DNA from: Bacillota bacterium
GTDB lineage: Bacteria > Bacillota > Clostridia > Lachnospirales > CAG-274
NCBI GenBank assembly: GCA_017543265.1
Contig: JAFYGI010000006.1
Coordinates: forward strand, 1 to 64,000
Length of the DNA stretch: 64,000 nt
Direction of reading: 5' to 3'
In this document: positions 26,306-34,868 of the stretch, piece by piece
How positions within the stretch are numbered: the stretch's first letter is position 1
Layout: the number at the start of each line of letters is the position of its first letter
Position numbers and translations under genes: made by a program
The notes under the pieces: generated by a model
What the model saw: only the letters and a program-made list of their open reading frames with translations
Database searches by the model: none
What the model was told of the DNA's origin: nothing

Positions 26306-26935
26306 TTAGCATATATAATCATCAAAATTAGGCGGTATGTCCTCATCTTTGAGAAAATCGCCGCAAACAGGAATGACAAAATCGCATAGTTCCAGATTTT
26401 TATGTTTCATAATATCCCATTTTATTCCTAATAATTTATGCGGAACTCGTAATTCTCGGGCGATATATTCAAAATTTTTGCCTTCCTGTAAATACTCCGT
26501 CACGCTACTGTCATCTATCAAAAGTTCGGCAGCGAATATATTAGCTTCTTTTTCCAACGCATTATTGCTGAAAATAGTGGTGTCACTAAATTGCTTGATT
26601 TTATTGCCGGACACATCATTTTCTTTCTGTGTATGGGAATGAAGAAAAACGTGTCCAAGTTCATGTGCGAGAATTATGCGCTGAAATTCTTTGGACATAT
26701 CAGAATTGACTGTTATGGAATTTATCTGATACATCTTTAAGAAAAATCCTTTTGTAGCTTCCTGTCCCGTACCCATAGTTTCGTAGTTTAGTTTAATACT
26801 GCGTTTTAGTTTGCAAATTTGGAATGGGTCGGAAGAACCGTACTCTTTTTTTACTTTATGCACGACGGAACAAATATACTCCCCATTATATATCAATATT
26901 CTGTCCTCCAAAATATAAGAATAGATTATCTCCAT
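26306..26935 (-). CDS. ImmA/IrrE family metallopeptidase
   Basis: 209 residues with the zinc site HELGH at 91-95 and the third ligand in EKEANIFAAELLI. The N-terminal part (VKKEYGSSDPFQICK) is the normal start of ImmA proteins, so the first 25 residues may be extra; the ATG at 26935 has no clear ribosome site and a later start is possible. ImmA proteases cleave XRE-type repressors, usually encoded next door; none is adjacent. The C-terminal 60 residues (WDIMKHKNLELCDFVIP) are unassigned. Confidence 0.85.
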   Translation of the reverse strand: MEIIYSYILEDRILIYNGEYICSVVHKVKKEYGSSDPFQICKLKRSIKLNYETMGTGQEATKGFFLKMYQINSITVNSDMSKEFQRIILAHELGHVFLHSHTQKENDVSGNKIKQFSDTTIFSNNALEKEANIFAAELLIDDSSVTEYLQEGKNFEYIARELRVPHKLLGIKWDIMKHKNLELCDFVIPVCGDFLKDEDIPPNFDDYIC

Positions 26936-26988
26936 TTTTTGCCGTATTTTTCTCTTGCGGTTTCTTTACAAGTGATGTAGGCTTTCAT
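26926..26988 (-). pseudogene. Possible remnant of small DNA-binding protein
   Basis: A 20-codon frame MKAYITCKETAREKYGKKWR resembles the first helix of small clostridial HTH proteins (pattern YITxKEAAxKWG) and stops inside the start of the ImmA-like gene. There is no ribosome site. Low certainty. Confidence 0.25.
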
Positions 26989-27033
26989 AAGGAATTGATA
27001 AAAACTATGGAATATGTGAAAAGGTAGATAATC

Positions 27034-27366
27034 ATGCTCCCTCAATCCTCAAAAAAGCTCCTGCCCGTCGGTTTTGATACAGAGGAGTATTTGAAAGAAC
27101 ATCTTTATATGTATTCGGGCGGCAGCATAACGGCAAAATTCCGCGCCGAAAAGATAATACTCGATGACCTGATAGATTGGTTTAGCACGGATATAGGCAT
27201 TATCGACGAGGACGAAAAACATATAATAGTGACCGCAAGGGTAAACCAAACCGCAATGTATAAATGGGCAATACAGTATTGCGAACACGTTGAGGTGCTG
27301 GAACCGAGGGAATTGAGGGAGAAAGTGACATCTGCTTTAAAAAGTGCAGCAAATAAATATACATAA
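27034..27366 (+). pseudogene. WYL-domain regulator, C-terminal fragment
   Basis: 110 residues that match only the C-terminal WCX part of WYL-type transcription regulators (LLPVGFDTEEYLKEHLYMYS, VNQTAMYKWAIQYCEHVEVL, PRELREKV). The HTH and WYL domains are absent and a stop closes the frame just before the ATG. Probably not functional, although the fragment itself is intact. Confidence 0.7.
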
Positions 27367-27462
27367 TCGTACCGGGAAAAAATAATTATGATAAACCTCG
27401 CACCGTATCGTTTTGAAAAGCATAAGTCTCGGACGACAAATATTAGCAGCGCATATTCCTAA

Positions 27463-27578
27463 AGCAGCGAATACTTTATATTATCCGAGGAAGAATTCAG
27501 GGAGTATTCTTTTAAAGCACTTAACAACAAAATGATAACGCAAAAGCGTTATAACAAAATTCGGGAAAGGGAAAAATG
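27463..27578 (+). pseudogene. Short coding fragment upstream of GH16 gene
   Basis: A frame without start reads EYFILSEEEFREYSFKALN and on to MITQKRYNKIREREK, stopping at the TGA that overlaps the ATGA of the next gene. It looks like the tail of an unrecognised small protein. The rest of the gap 27367-27575 holds nothing else I can identify. Confidence 0.35.
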
Positions 27579-28631
27579 AAAGCAATCAGAAAAACACTTT
27601 TATTGATTATTACAGTTTTTATGTCATTTGTGTCCGTTACTTATGCAGGTGACAGTGATATATTTTATGATGATTTTTCGGGACTGAATTTAGACTCCGA
27701 CAAATGGCTGACGGCTGAAAAAAATTGGGGCGGTACGGTTATTGAAGATGGAGAAAGTGTCGATTACAACGGCGGCGTTATAGCGGAAAATGTACATTTA
27801 CAAAACGGAAAATTGATTTTTACCGGCTGCGGAAATTTATATGAGGGTAAAAAAAGAGGAATAAATCGCAACGGAACATATCGTGACAACGGCAAGAGAT
27901 GCGGCGGTGCAATAGCTACGAAAGATTATTTTGCCTCGGGAAGCTACGAGATACGGGCAAAAATAGCACCAACGCTTGGCTGCTGCTCGGCTATGTGGAC
28001 ATTTGAATATGAGGAGGACTATTCGGGCGATGAATTAAAGGTCACAAATCACGAAATAGATATTGAGTTTCCCGGGCGTACTCCGGACAATGATTACAGC
28101 CTGTCTCACGCTCTGTGTACAACTTGGACAACAGAGGGCGATTATAAAACAAGTTCCGTATATTGCGGTGACCAAACCGACGGGGAATTTCATACCTACA
28201 GATTTGATTGGCACACGGGAGATGCAAACGAAACACCAAGGGTCGAATATTATTTTGACAATACACTTGCGTATACATCATACGATCATATCCCGACAAA
28301 TGCAGGCAGACTGTGGCTTGGTTTGTGGTTTCCGAGATACTGGGCAGGCATACCCGATTTTGATAAAACATATTTTGAAGTAGATTATGTAAAAATAAAG
28401 CCTTTTCACGAAAAAGGTGACAAAGATCAAAATGAATCATATCCCGATGCCGGTTGGAGAAAAAACAATATTGTCAGAGGGGATGTAAACGGCGACAGCA
28501 CCATTGATTTAAGAGATGTTATAGAAATCGAAAAGAGAACGGTAACGGGATATGTCCCAAACGCAGATGTTAATAATGACGAAAACACGGATAGCAAGGA
28601 TGCGATTTTGATTTTAAAAAGTCTGTTTTGA
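27576..28631 (+). CDS. GH16 family glycoside hydrolase with dockerin
   Basis: 351 residues; GGGAAAGGGA before the ATG. Signal peptide (SVTYA). The beta-jelly-roll GH16 domain fills about 28-285, with the catalytic motif Glu160-Ile-Asp162-Ile-Glu164 (nucleophile and acid/base) and WTFEYEEDY before it; the family cleaves beta-1,3/1,4-glucans, xyloglucan or related polymers. The last 55 residues form a dockerin with two calcium loops (GDVNGDSTIDLRDV; ADVNNDENTDSKDA), so the enzyme should dock on a cohesin-bearing scaffold. Convergent with the lipoprotein gene at a strong terminator. Confidence 0.93.
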   Translation: MKAIRKTLLLIITVFMSFVSVTYAGDSDIFYDDFSGLNLDSDKWLTAEKNWGGTVIEDGESVDYNGGVIAENVHLQNGKLIFTGCGNLYEGKKRGINRNGTYRDNGKRCGGAIATKDYFASGSYEIRAKIAPTLGCCSAMWTFEYEEDYSGDELKVTNHEIDIEFPGRTPDNDYSLSHALCTTWTTEGDYKTSSVYCGDQTDGEFHTYRFDWHTGDANETPRVEYYFDNTLAYTSYDHIPTNAGRLWLGLWFPRYWAGIPDFDKTYFEVDYVKIKPFHEKGDKDQNESYPDAGWRKNNIVRGDVNGDSTIDLRDVIEIEKRTVTGYVPNADVNNDENTDSKDAILILKSLF

Positions 28632-28689
28632 TTTCGTTAATTAAATACCGATACAGACAAAAAAACACAGGTACCAAAAGGAATAAACA

Positions 28690-28724
28690 AAAATTCCCGT
28701 CCGATAATTTCGGACGGGAATTGT
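28690..28724. terminator. Bidirectional terminator
   Basis: AATTCCCGTCCG (28692-28703) pairs with CGGACGGGAATT (28711-28722); it separates the convergent GH16 and lipoprotein genes. Confidence 0.85.
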
Positions 28725-28728
28725 GTTG

Positions 28729-29562
28729 TTAACGAGTGATGCCGTAATATTCATCAATGGCCATCATCCAGACTGCCAGATATTCGTCCTTGAACATTTC
28801 CGAATGATATTCCGTCTTGCCGTCGTTCATATAGAAAGTACGGTCTTCGTAATTTATTATCCACGTGTCGTCCTTGTCGTAAGCAGTAACGTTGTAGCGG
28901 TAATCCGCCGCATTATTTGCATCGACACGGCAGTCATTTACCCTTACATTCATTGCATGAAAGTTATTTGCCACGGCAAGTGCCATTATCATATATTTTT
29001 CCGCCCTGTCAAAATCGGAGCTTAACTCTTTGTCAACAAGCACGGTGGCCATAATATCATAAAAGAAGTCCCTGTTTATTCTGCGGCCTTCTTCAAGTAC
29101 GGTCGAATCCACATAGTCAAGAAAACCGTTAAGGTCTTTGCCGCCGTAAAGAACGGTGGAGCCGTTCATACCGCCGTTGGGGATAAGGGTAAGGCCGTCG
29201 TCCGTGCGGTAAACATCGGCATAGCTGTATACCGTTTTTTCGCCTTCGGGCTCGTCTGCGGCGGGCTTTGAGGGCTTGGGCGCAGTATTTTCGGCGCTGT
29301 CTTTACTGCTGCCGTTTATGCTTATATCGGTGTTGATATCCAGATTTTTGATGGCCTCTGCCGAATTGTTTAATTTATCGAGGTCTATATCTGCACCGTT
29401 TGTCTTTGCCGTGCTGCTTTCGGACGTTTCTTCGCCTGCGACCGGGGATTGTGCGGTATTGCCTTCGGATGAGATGTTGTTTTGGCTGCCGCCGCAGGCC
29501 GAAAGCATAGCCGTTAAGGTGAATACGGCTGCTGCCGCAAAAATTTTGGTTTTTGATTTCAT
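28729..29562 (-). CDS. Hypothetical lipoprotein
   Basis: 277 residues from the ATG at 29562 (AAGGAAG upstream); an in-frame extension upstream only translates the 68-base repeats. Lipobox LSACGG. Residues 30-120 are low-complexity, rich in Ser, Ala, Glu and Pro. The C-terminal domain (VYRTDDGLTLIPNGGMNG; DTWIINYEDRTFYMNDGKTE) is unrecognised. Probably a surface-anchored protein; no function can be assigned. Confidence 0.85.
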   Translation of the reverse strand: MKSKTKIFAAAAVFTLTAMLSACGGSQNNISSEGNTAQSPVAGEETSESSTAKTNGADIDLDKLNNSAEAIKNLDINTDISINGSSKDSAENTAPKPSKPAADEPEGEKTVYSYADVYRTDDGLTLIPNGGMNGSTVLYGGKDLNGFLDYVDSTVLEEGRRINRDFFYDIMATVLVDKELSSDFDRAEKYMIMALAVANNFHAMNVRVNDCRVDANNAADYRYNVTAYDKDDTWIINYEDRTFYMNDGKTEYHSEMFKDEYLAVWMMAIDEYYGITR

Positions 29563-29665
29563 TTCATATCTTCCTTTCTTGTTATCAAAAGGGACGGGGG
29601 ACGGCTTTTTGTTTCCATTCCGAAATTTTATAATTTTCATAAAACCGTTCCTTTTTCTTAGAACC

Positions 29666-29846
29666 ATTGCTCCGCAAGTGTCCGCATCTATCTTTGCGGT
29701 TGAGTTCACAACTTTTGGCAAAGCCAAAAGCCAATTGCTTCGCAATTGTCCGCATTTATCTTTGCGGTTGATTTCACAACTTTTGGCAAAGCCAAAAGCC
29801 AATTGCTTCGCAATTGTTCGCATTTATCTTTGCGGTTGATTTCACA
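29666..29846. repeat. 68-base tandem repeats rich in hairpins
   Basis: Units begin at 29681, 29749 and 29817 (spacing exactly 68), with 2.4 copies that differ at only a few bases; the preceding 15 bases look like the tail of a further, decayed copy. Each unit contains three palindromes: CTTTTGGC-AAA-GCCAAAAG, CAATTGC-TTC-GCAATTG and CCGCA...TGCGG. The block lies upstream of the lipoprotein gene start and is not part of it. Confidence 0.9.
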
Positions 29847-29921
29847 CAGATTATAGCATATAATACGCGTTGCCGCAACCGATTTTTTTGAAATAATGCA
29901 AAATTCAAAAAAATATTGATA

Positions 29922-30275
29922 ATGCGGTATAAATATGTTATTAAATTTGATTACAGCCCTGTCGATGCAGAGGGTATGGACGATTACAGCGTGCTTGAAA
30001 ACTATATCCCCGTGGATAAAATAGGCGAGCAGATAAGGTGATTAACGCTTGATGTTTTTTGCCGCTTGACAAATTTGCGGTATGTATGGTGACGGGGGTC
30101 TGACACCTGTCCCGTGTTTGCGGCTTCACTCGATAAATACGATAACCCTCTTTCAAGAGCCGCAAAAGCAAGCGGCTATAGCATCACACCGAGAAACTAT
30201 GTTGAGTTTAAGAAGGTTTATGATACCTATGTGGATAGCTGCTTTAATGATTTGTTGAATAAAATGAAGAAATGA
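29922..30275 (+). pseudogene. Unrecognised gene remnant split by a palindromic element
   Basis: A 39-codon frame (MRYKYVIKFDYSPVDAEGMD ... IGEQIR) stops at 30041. After the GGGGTC...CCC element a second fragment (LDKYDNPLSRAAKASGYS ... NDLLNKMKK) ends at 30275. Neither has a ribosome site. They may be two ends of one gene broken by the element, or pieces of different genes. The stretch 30276-30441 adds only a hairpin. Confidence 0.4.
30095..30113. repeat. REP-like palindrome, second locus
   Basis: GGGGTCTGACACCTGTCCC, nearly the same as the element at 21553. Again it sits exactly at the edge of a gene fragment. Confidence 0.5.
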
Positions 30276-30278
30276 AAA

Positions 30279-30312
30279 ACGCCGCCTTTCCTTTCGGGAT
30301 CGGCGGCATTTC
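30279..30312. terminator. GC-rich hairpin
   Basis: GCCGCC and GGCGGC flank a 15-base loop (ACGCCGCCTTTCC ... GGATCGGCGGC) and ATTTCTG follows. Weak T-run; perhaps the terminator of the broken gene before it. Confidence 0.4.
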
Positions 30313-30441
30313 TGCTGTCAAAATTATTTCGTTGTCCCTTGTAATTCTACAAGGGCGCACTTACAGACGGGCGGAGACCTGTTCTGTTTTAAGTGCGTTG
30401 CTGCGCAAGACTTTTTGTAATGAAATATCGCTGAAGGTATA

Positions 30442-31821
30442 TTAATTTATTGTTGTTATAAGTGTGTCTTTGAAATAAAATCCATCGCTATTAAATCCTG
30501 AATCCGAGTAGAAACGTGCAACACAATGCTTTTTTTCACCGGGGCGCATATTACGCAAAACAGCGTCCCAACACAAACCCCGTTGTACATAAGCATCATA
30601 CTCATATATTCCCCAAGGATTTCTGTAATCGCCCGATCCTGTTTTAAGATAAAAATCGGAATTAAACAACGACCAAGTTGAGTTGCTTACATTTTCTACC
30701 CAAAAACCTATCCATTTACTGTCGCCGTCATACCAAGCTTCTATTTGGGATATTCCGAAATTGCCCACAACTGTTTTTCTGTTCTTCGCAGCTTCTCTTT
30801 CGGCTTCTTCTTTTGCCCGCTGTGCTTCCTCTTCGGCTTTTTTCTGTGCAGCGATCTCATTTTCGCGCGCGGTATTTATTTTATTGTAAAGCTCAGTATA
30901 ATTGTTTTTTGCCATTTCACTTTTTGTAAAAGCTGCATTTATAGTATTTAATGCGGATTCATAATTTCCGCTGTTAAATTCCGTTTCCGCTTTTTGAACT
31001 TCCTCTGCCGCTTCTTTGTATATTTTTATATTATCCGAAAGTTTCTGAGCATCTTCGTTATCTTCTTCGACCTCCAAAATTTTCTTTATCTGTTTTTCCG
31101 CCTCGTCAATATCGCCTTTTCCGCTGTCAAATACTGCATTGGCATTTTGTATCTCTTCTGCTATATACTGTTTGTACTGTTCTGCAAACAAGGAAATATT
31201 CTCATTGTCTTTGTCTATTTCCTTTAGCTGTCCCACAGTGTTTTTATAACTCCAATAATTCCTGCTTTCAAGCTGCTTTCGTGCATGATCTGCACATTGT
31301 TCCGCCAACGAGGAAGAGATCTCTTCTATTTCATTTATTTTTGAGTTTGTAAGCACAGTATAGTCTTTGTAACTTCCTTTTAAGATATTGTTTATCTCGG
31401 CAAATTCATTATCTTTTGCAAACTCTTTGACATCTGCCGTCAAAGCTGTTGCAAGACTTTTGCAGACTTCTTTTTTGGCAGAACAGTTTTCGGCATCGTT
31501 CAACGCTTTTATGGCATCTGCATAATTTTTTTCGGTGATTTGTTTCTTTGCCTGCTCGGTAAGTTCAAGCGTTGACGATACATTATTGTATAGTTTTTCC
31601 GTATCCTTATAATCCTGTTTAACGGACATAGTTTGCTCAAACAGTTCAGATGCCCTTAAATAATTGCCCTTTTCCATCTGTGATATAGCATCGCTGTAGT
31701 ATTCTTCCGCTTGTTTGTTTGTCAGTACATTTTTGACCGTTATACCAATAACCGCAGCTATTATAACCAATACGGCCAATAAAACAAAAAATATTTTTAT
31801 TTTGCTATTTTTATCGTCCAT
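30442..31821 (-). CDS. Membrane-anchored helical-repeat protein with C-terminal beta domain
   Basis: 459 residues from the ATG at 31821 (AGAGGTG upstream). A short basic N-terminus and one membrane helix (about 8-28) lead into 300 residues of TPR-like and coiled-coil helices (QMEKGNYLRASELFEQTMS; NYADAIKALNDAEN) ending in an Ala/Glu/Lys-rich segment. The C-terminal 110 residues (FGISQIEAWYDGDSKWIGFW, NPWGIYEYDAYVQRGLCWD) form an unrecognised, probably extracellular beta domain. The shape suggests a stalked surface protein; function unknown. Confidence 0.85.
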   Translation of the reverse strand: MDDKNSKIKIFFVLLAVLVIIAAVIGITVKNVLTNKQAEEYYSDAISQMEKGNYLRASELFEQTMSVKQDYKDTEKLYNNVSSTLELTEQAKKQITEKNYADAIKALNDAENCSAKKEVCKSLATALTADVKEFAKDNEFAEINNILKGSYKDYTVLTNSKINEIEEISSSLAEQCADHARKQLESRNYWSYKNTVGQLKEIDKDNENISLFAEQYKQYIAEEIQNANAVFDSGKGDIDEAEKQIKKILEVEEDNEDAQKLSDNIKIYKEAAEEVQKAETEFNSGNYESALNTINAAFTKSEMAKNNYTELYNKINTARENEIAAQKKAEEEAQRAKEEAEREAAKNRKTVVGNFGISQIEAWYDGDSKWIGFWVENVSNSTWSLFNSDFYLKTGSGDYRNPWGIYEYDAYVQRGLCWDAVLRNMRPGEKKHCVARFYSDSGFNSDGFYFKDTLITTIN

Positions 31822-31873
31822 AGTTTCACCTCTATAAATCAAGCCGACAGTTTTTCTGCCATCTTGTTAATAT

Positions 31874-32515
31874 TTAATAATATTCGGGATTAAATGCAAC
31901 GGTCAAGACACCGTTTTCTTCTACCGTATAACCTAAAATAAGCTGACTTTGCACATTGTTTGGCGGAGTTCCGTAAATGTAAGCTTTTTTCGCCAATATA
32001 AGCCCCGATGTAGGCACCATTGTTGAATCCGAACTTATTTCGGTAAGTCCCGCTGCCCTTAACGCATTAAAATACTTATCTCTGGCTGCTTGCGAAACAT
32101 TATAGTAAGTGTAATAATTGACTCTTGACGGGTCTTTCTGTCCCGATATTCCCGTTACCGCTGTAAAATCGGGTATGTGCCTGCTTGTGGGGTATGTTGC
32201 ATAACTGCCGTTTGAAGACACTTTAGCTGTGCTTTGGGCAGCCTGCGTTGATACTTTGGGTGCATTGGCTTCCGTACAGGTCTGTAAATAACCCTTGCCG
32301 TTGCGGTTTAAGTAGAAAGTGTTTTTCTCACCCCAATAATTTATATCATATCCGTATATAGCAGCAATATCTTCTTGGGATAACAATACGCATGTACTGT
32401 CGACAGTACCGTCTGATTTTCTATCAGCCCCAAAAAATATAGGTTGATATTTAAGCTGAAGATTATGACCATTTAATCTAAGTTTATTGGAATTGAACCA
32501 AACAGTAAAGTATAA
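31874..32515 (-). pseudogene. Stalk-domain-like secreted protein, 5'-truncated
   Basis: The frame is open from 32515 and reads WFNSNKLRLNGHNLQLKYQP, then SQEDIAAIYGYDINYWGEKN, resembling a stalk/copper-amine-oxidase-N type module, and then a Ser/Thr-rich linker and a domain ending TVEENGVLTVAFNPEYY. No ATG, ribosome site or signal peptide is present before the first module, though homologous modules are always secreted. A TTG at 32386 could start a shorter protein but would cut the module. Most likely a 5'-deleted gene. Gap 32516-32636 shows nothing. Confidence 0.5.
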
Positions 32516-32636
32516 TTATTAAGAGGTTCACTTGATATATGCACTCCGTACAATTTATATACATATTATAGCAAAACTTTGTGAAAATTGCAATATAAAT
32601 CTTTTGAATTTAATGTAGAAAATGATCTCTCAAAAA

Positions 32637-33260
32637 TCATAGTTTTTTAGAGGTTTTGTATATAATGCCATATTCTGCCGACGGTCGGTAAAAGGTAGCG
32701 TCACTACATCCTATAAGGCTTTTAGCTTGCTTCTGCGATAGTTCTCTTTTATGATATTTTTTTAGAATATCCGTATGATCCGATGCTTTATATCTTTTAG
32801 GTCTGCCGAATTTAACGCCTTTTGCCTTTGCAACCGCTATACCTTCTGCTTGCCGTTGCTTTATAAGTTCTCTTTCGTTCTGGGCAACAAATGACGGTAA
32901 TTCCAATACAATGTCGCTCACAAGCGTACCGATCAAATCGCGCTTAAGGGAAGTGTCAAGCAAGGGCATATCCAATACCACAATATCCGCACCGATATCT
33001 TTGGTTATATACCGCCATTGTTCCTTTATCTCATCATAATTCCTGCCCAATCTGTCAATGCTTTTAACAACAAGAATATTAGCCTTGTTTAGCTTTTTTA
33101 ACATACGCTTATAATTCTTTCGCTCAAAGTCACGACCGCTCTGCTTATCAACAAATATGCACGATTTCGGCACACCGTACTCCACCAACGCTATTATCTG
33201 CCTGTCTTCCTTTTGCATCTGTGTAGACACCCTCGCATATCCAATGTGTTTTCTATTCAT
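32637..33260 (-). CDS. Serine recombinase (resolvase/invertase family)
   Basis: 207 residues; AAAAGGAGC upstream of the ATG. Catalytic Ser12 lies in IGYARVST, and conserved arginines in SIDRLGRNYDEI. The C-terminal part has the usual linker helix and a small HTH (SQKQAKSLIGCSDATFYRPS). The size fits invertases and transposon resolvases rather than large phage integrases. No transposase is adjacent. Upstream lie two copies of a 12-base palindrome and two inverted repeats that may be its sites. Confidence 0.93.
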   Translation of the reverse strand: MNRKHIGYARVSTQMQKEDRQIIALVEYGVPKSCIFVDKQSGRDFERKNYKRMLKKLNKANILVVKSIDRLGRNYDEIKEQWRYITKDIGADIVVLDMPLLDTSLKRDLIGTLVSDIVLELPSFVAQNERELIKQRQAEGIAVAKAKGVKFGRPKRYKASDHTDILKKYHKRELSQKQAKSLIGCSDATFYRPSAEYGIIYKTSKKL

Positions 33261-33279
33261 CGTTTTTGCTCCTTTTCTA

Positions 33280-33370
33280 CCGAAATTTCGGCTTATTTTG
33301 TTGCTATCTCCATTTTATAATAGAGAAACACATCAAAATCCATAAATCTCTTTTCACCCCGAAATATCGG
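33280..33370. promoter_or_regulatory. Paired palindromes, candidate recombinase binding sites
   Basis: CCGAAATTTCGG (33280-33291) and CCGAAATATCGG (33359-33370) are 79 bases apart start to start, and flanking bases are also similar (TTTTG on the right of both). They lie just upstream of the recombinase start. Spacing and symmetry fit resolvase sub-sites or an autoregulatory operator. Confidence 0.45.
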
Positions 33371-33479
33371 AATAGTTTTGAACAAAAAATAAGCCTACAA
33401 GACAAGACATAATTCCTTATCTCATAGACTTATAAAATAATTGTATTCTTTTAAGAATAGTGATATACTAAAACTACAT

Positions 33480-33642
33480 CAATGGATATTCAAGACACAC
33501 ATCATATATTTACCACCCGACATATCTTGTCATAATCTTTCGCCTTGAAATATCCATTTTGTGTCAATCTCGTGTCAAACACGACACATCAACTCTTGAA
33601 CTTACGAATATAAGCTGCTTTCAAGAGTCATTATCTACAAAT
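33480..33642. repeat. Inverted repeats between recombinase and TtcA-like gene
   Basis: AATGGATATTCAAG (33481-33494) is mirrored by CTTGAAATATCCATT (33545-33559), and ACTCTTGAA is mirrored by TTCAAGAGT (33592-33630 region) across 19 bases. GTGTCAAACACGACAC lies between. The whole gap 33261-33672 has no coding sign and could be a recombination site region. Confidence 0.45.
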
Positions 33643-33672
33643 TAAAATTTAATTAAAATTTTTTCGGTATGA

Positions 33673-34803
33673 TTATTTTTGGAAGTCATCCAGAAAGCTG
33701 TGCTTTTCATTGCCTTTGTGCCAGCCGATAACCGTATTAAGGTTTATATTGTGTACGCTCTGGAAGATATTTTCTTCTATCAGGGGGCTTTCTTGGCGAA
33801 ATTTTTTAATAAGCTCCTTCATATCGTCACGCTTTGAGCCGCGGCCTCCTCCGCAGGTCGCGCAGTTTTCGGTAAAGCGGCAGGCACATTGTATAAAGTG
33901 CAGCTTGTTATAGTCCCGCCATGCTTTTATTGCATCTTCCTTTACCATATAAAGCGGCCGTATAAGCTCCATATTTTCAAAATTTTGGCTTTTAAGGCGC
34001 GGCAGCATAGTTTCTACCTTGCCGCTGTAAAGCATACCCATAAGCACTGTTTCTATCATATCGTCAAAATGGTGTCTGAGTGCTATTTTATTGCAGCCGA
34101 GAGCCTTTGCCTGCGAATAAAGATACCCTCTTCTCATCCTTGCGCAAAGATAGCAGGGGTTTTTATCTATGACAGCTACCGTGTCGAATATCTCACTTTT
34201 AAACACCGTAAGGGGAATGCCGAGTATTTTGGCGTTATTTTGTATTATCTGCCAATTATCCTTATTATAGCCGGGGTCCATACATAAAAAAACTATCTCG
34301 AACGGAAATTTTCCGTGACGCTGTATCTCCTGCATAAGCTTTGCCAGCAGCATGGAATCCTTTCCGCCCGATATACATACGGCTATTTTGTCATTGGGTG
34401 CAATAAGGTCATATACCTGTATTGCTTTTGTAAACCTGCACCATATATTTTTTCGGAATTTTTTTATGATACTGCGTTCTATTTCGGCGGTCTTGTTTTT
34501 TACTTCGTCATTTTTTATCATATTTTCAAGGCAAAGGCGCAGATAAGCGCGCCAGCCGCCCTCTACATTATAGGCATCATAACCCATATTTTCCAGCTGC
34601 TCCGTAACCGAAACACTGTTTTCGCCCGTGTAGCATAAAACATATACGGGCTTGTCCTTTGGCAGAGCCGAAAGGGTATCGGGGGATGTATTGACTGCGT
34701 TTTTATATGTCCCGCGTGCGTGATCCTCGGGCTTTCTTATATCAATTACGGTTATTTTATTTATATCAAGCCTCTCAAGTTCTTCTATTGTAATACTTTT
34801 CAT
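33673..34803 (-). CDS. Rhodanese-TtcA-like ATP-PPase fusion protein
   Basis: 376 residues; AGGAG before the ATG. An N-terminal rhodanese domain (1-95) has the active Cys57 in VLCYTGENS. After a linker comes a PP-loop ATP pyrophosphatase domain with SGGKDS at 145-150, a CYLCARMRRG pair of cysteines and a C-terminal ENCATCGGGRG motif, as in TtcA-type tRNA thiolation enzymes with a cysteine-bound Fe-S cluster. The fusion would pass sulfur from the rhodanese Cys to tRNA or another acceptor. It stands head to head with the sulfate assimilation operon. Confidence 0.9.
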   Translation of the reverse strand: MKSITIEELERLDINKITVIDIRKPEDHARGTYKNAVNTSPDTLSALPKDKPVYVLCYTGENSVSVTEQLENMGYDAYNVEGGWRAYLRLCLENMIKNDEVKNKTAEIERSIIKKFRKNIWCRFTKAIQVYDLIAPNDKIAVCISGGKDSMLLAKLMQEIQRHGKFPFEIVFLCMDPGYNKDNWQIIQNNAKILGIPLTVFKSEIFDTVAVIDKNPCYLCARMRRGYLYSQAKALGCNKIALRHHFDDMIETVLMGMLYSGKVETMLPRLKSQNFENMELIRPLYMVKEDAIKAWRDYNKLHFIQCACRFTENCATCGGGRGSKRDDMKELIKKFRQESPLIEENIFQSVHNINLNTVIGWHKGNEKHSFLDDFQK

Positions 34804-34827
34804 TTCTTATTCTCCTATTATAATGAT

Positions 34828-34862
34828 ATGAAAATGATATAACAAAGTTTTGCTTTTGTCAA
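34828..34862 (-). promoter_or_regulatory. Promoter of rhodanese-TtcA gene
   Basis: Minus-strand TTGACA followed after 17 bases by TATCAT, about 30 bases before the ATG at 34803. Confidence 0.6.
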
Positions 34863-34868
34863 TAAAAA

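Noticed and set aside
29563-29823. An N-terminal extension of the lipoprotein gene through the tandem repeats
   Set aside because: The extension would place the lipoprotein signal peptide inside the protein; the ATG at 29562 has a good ribosome site.
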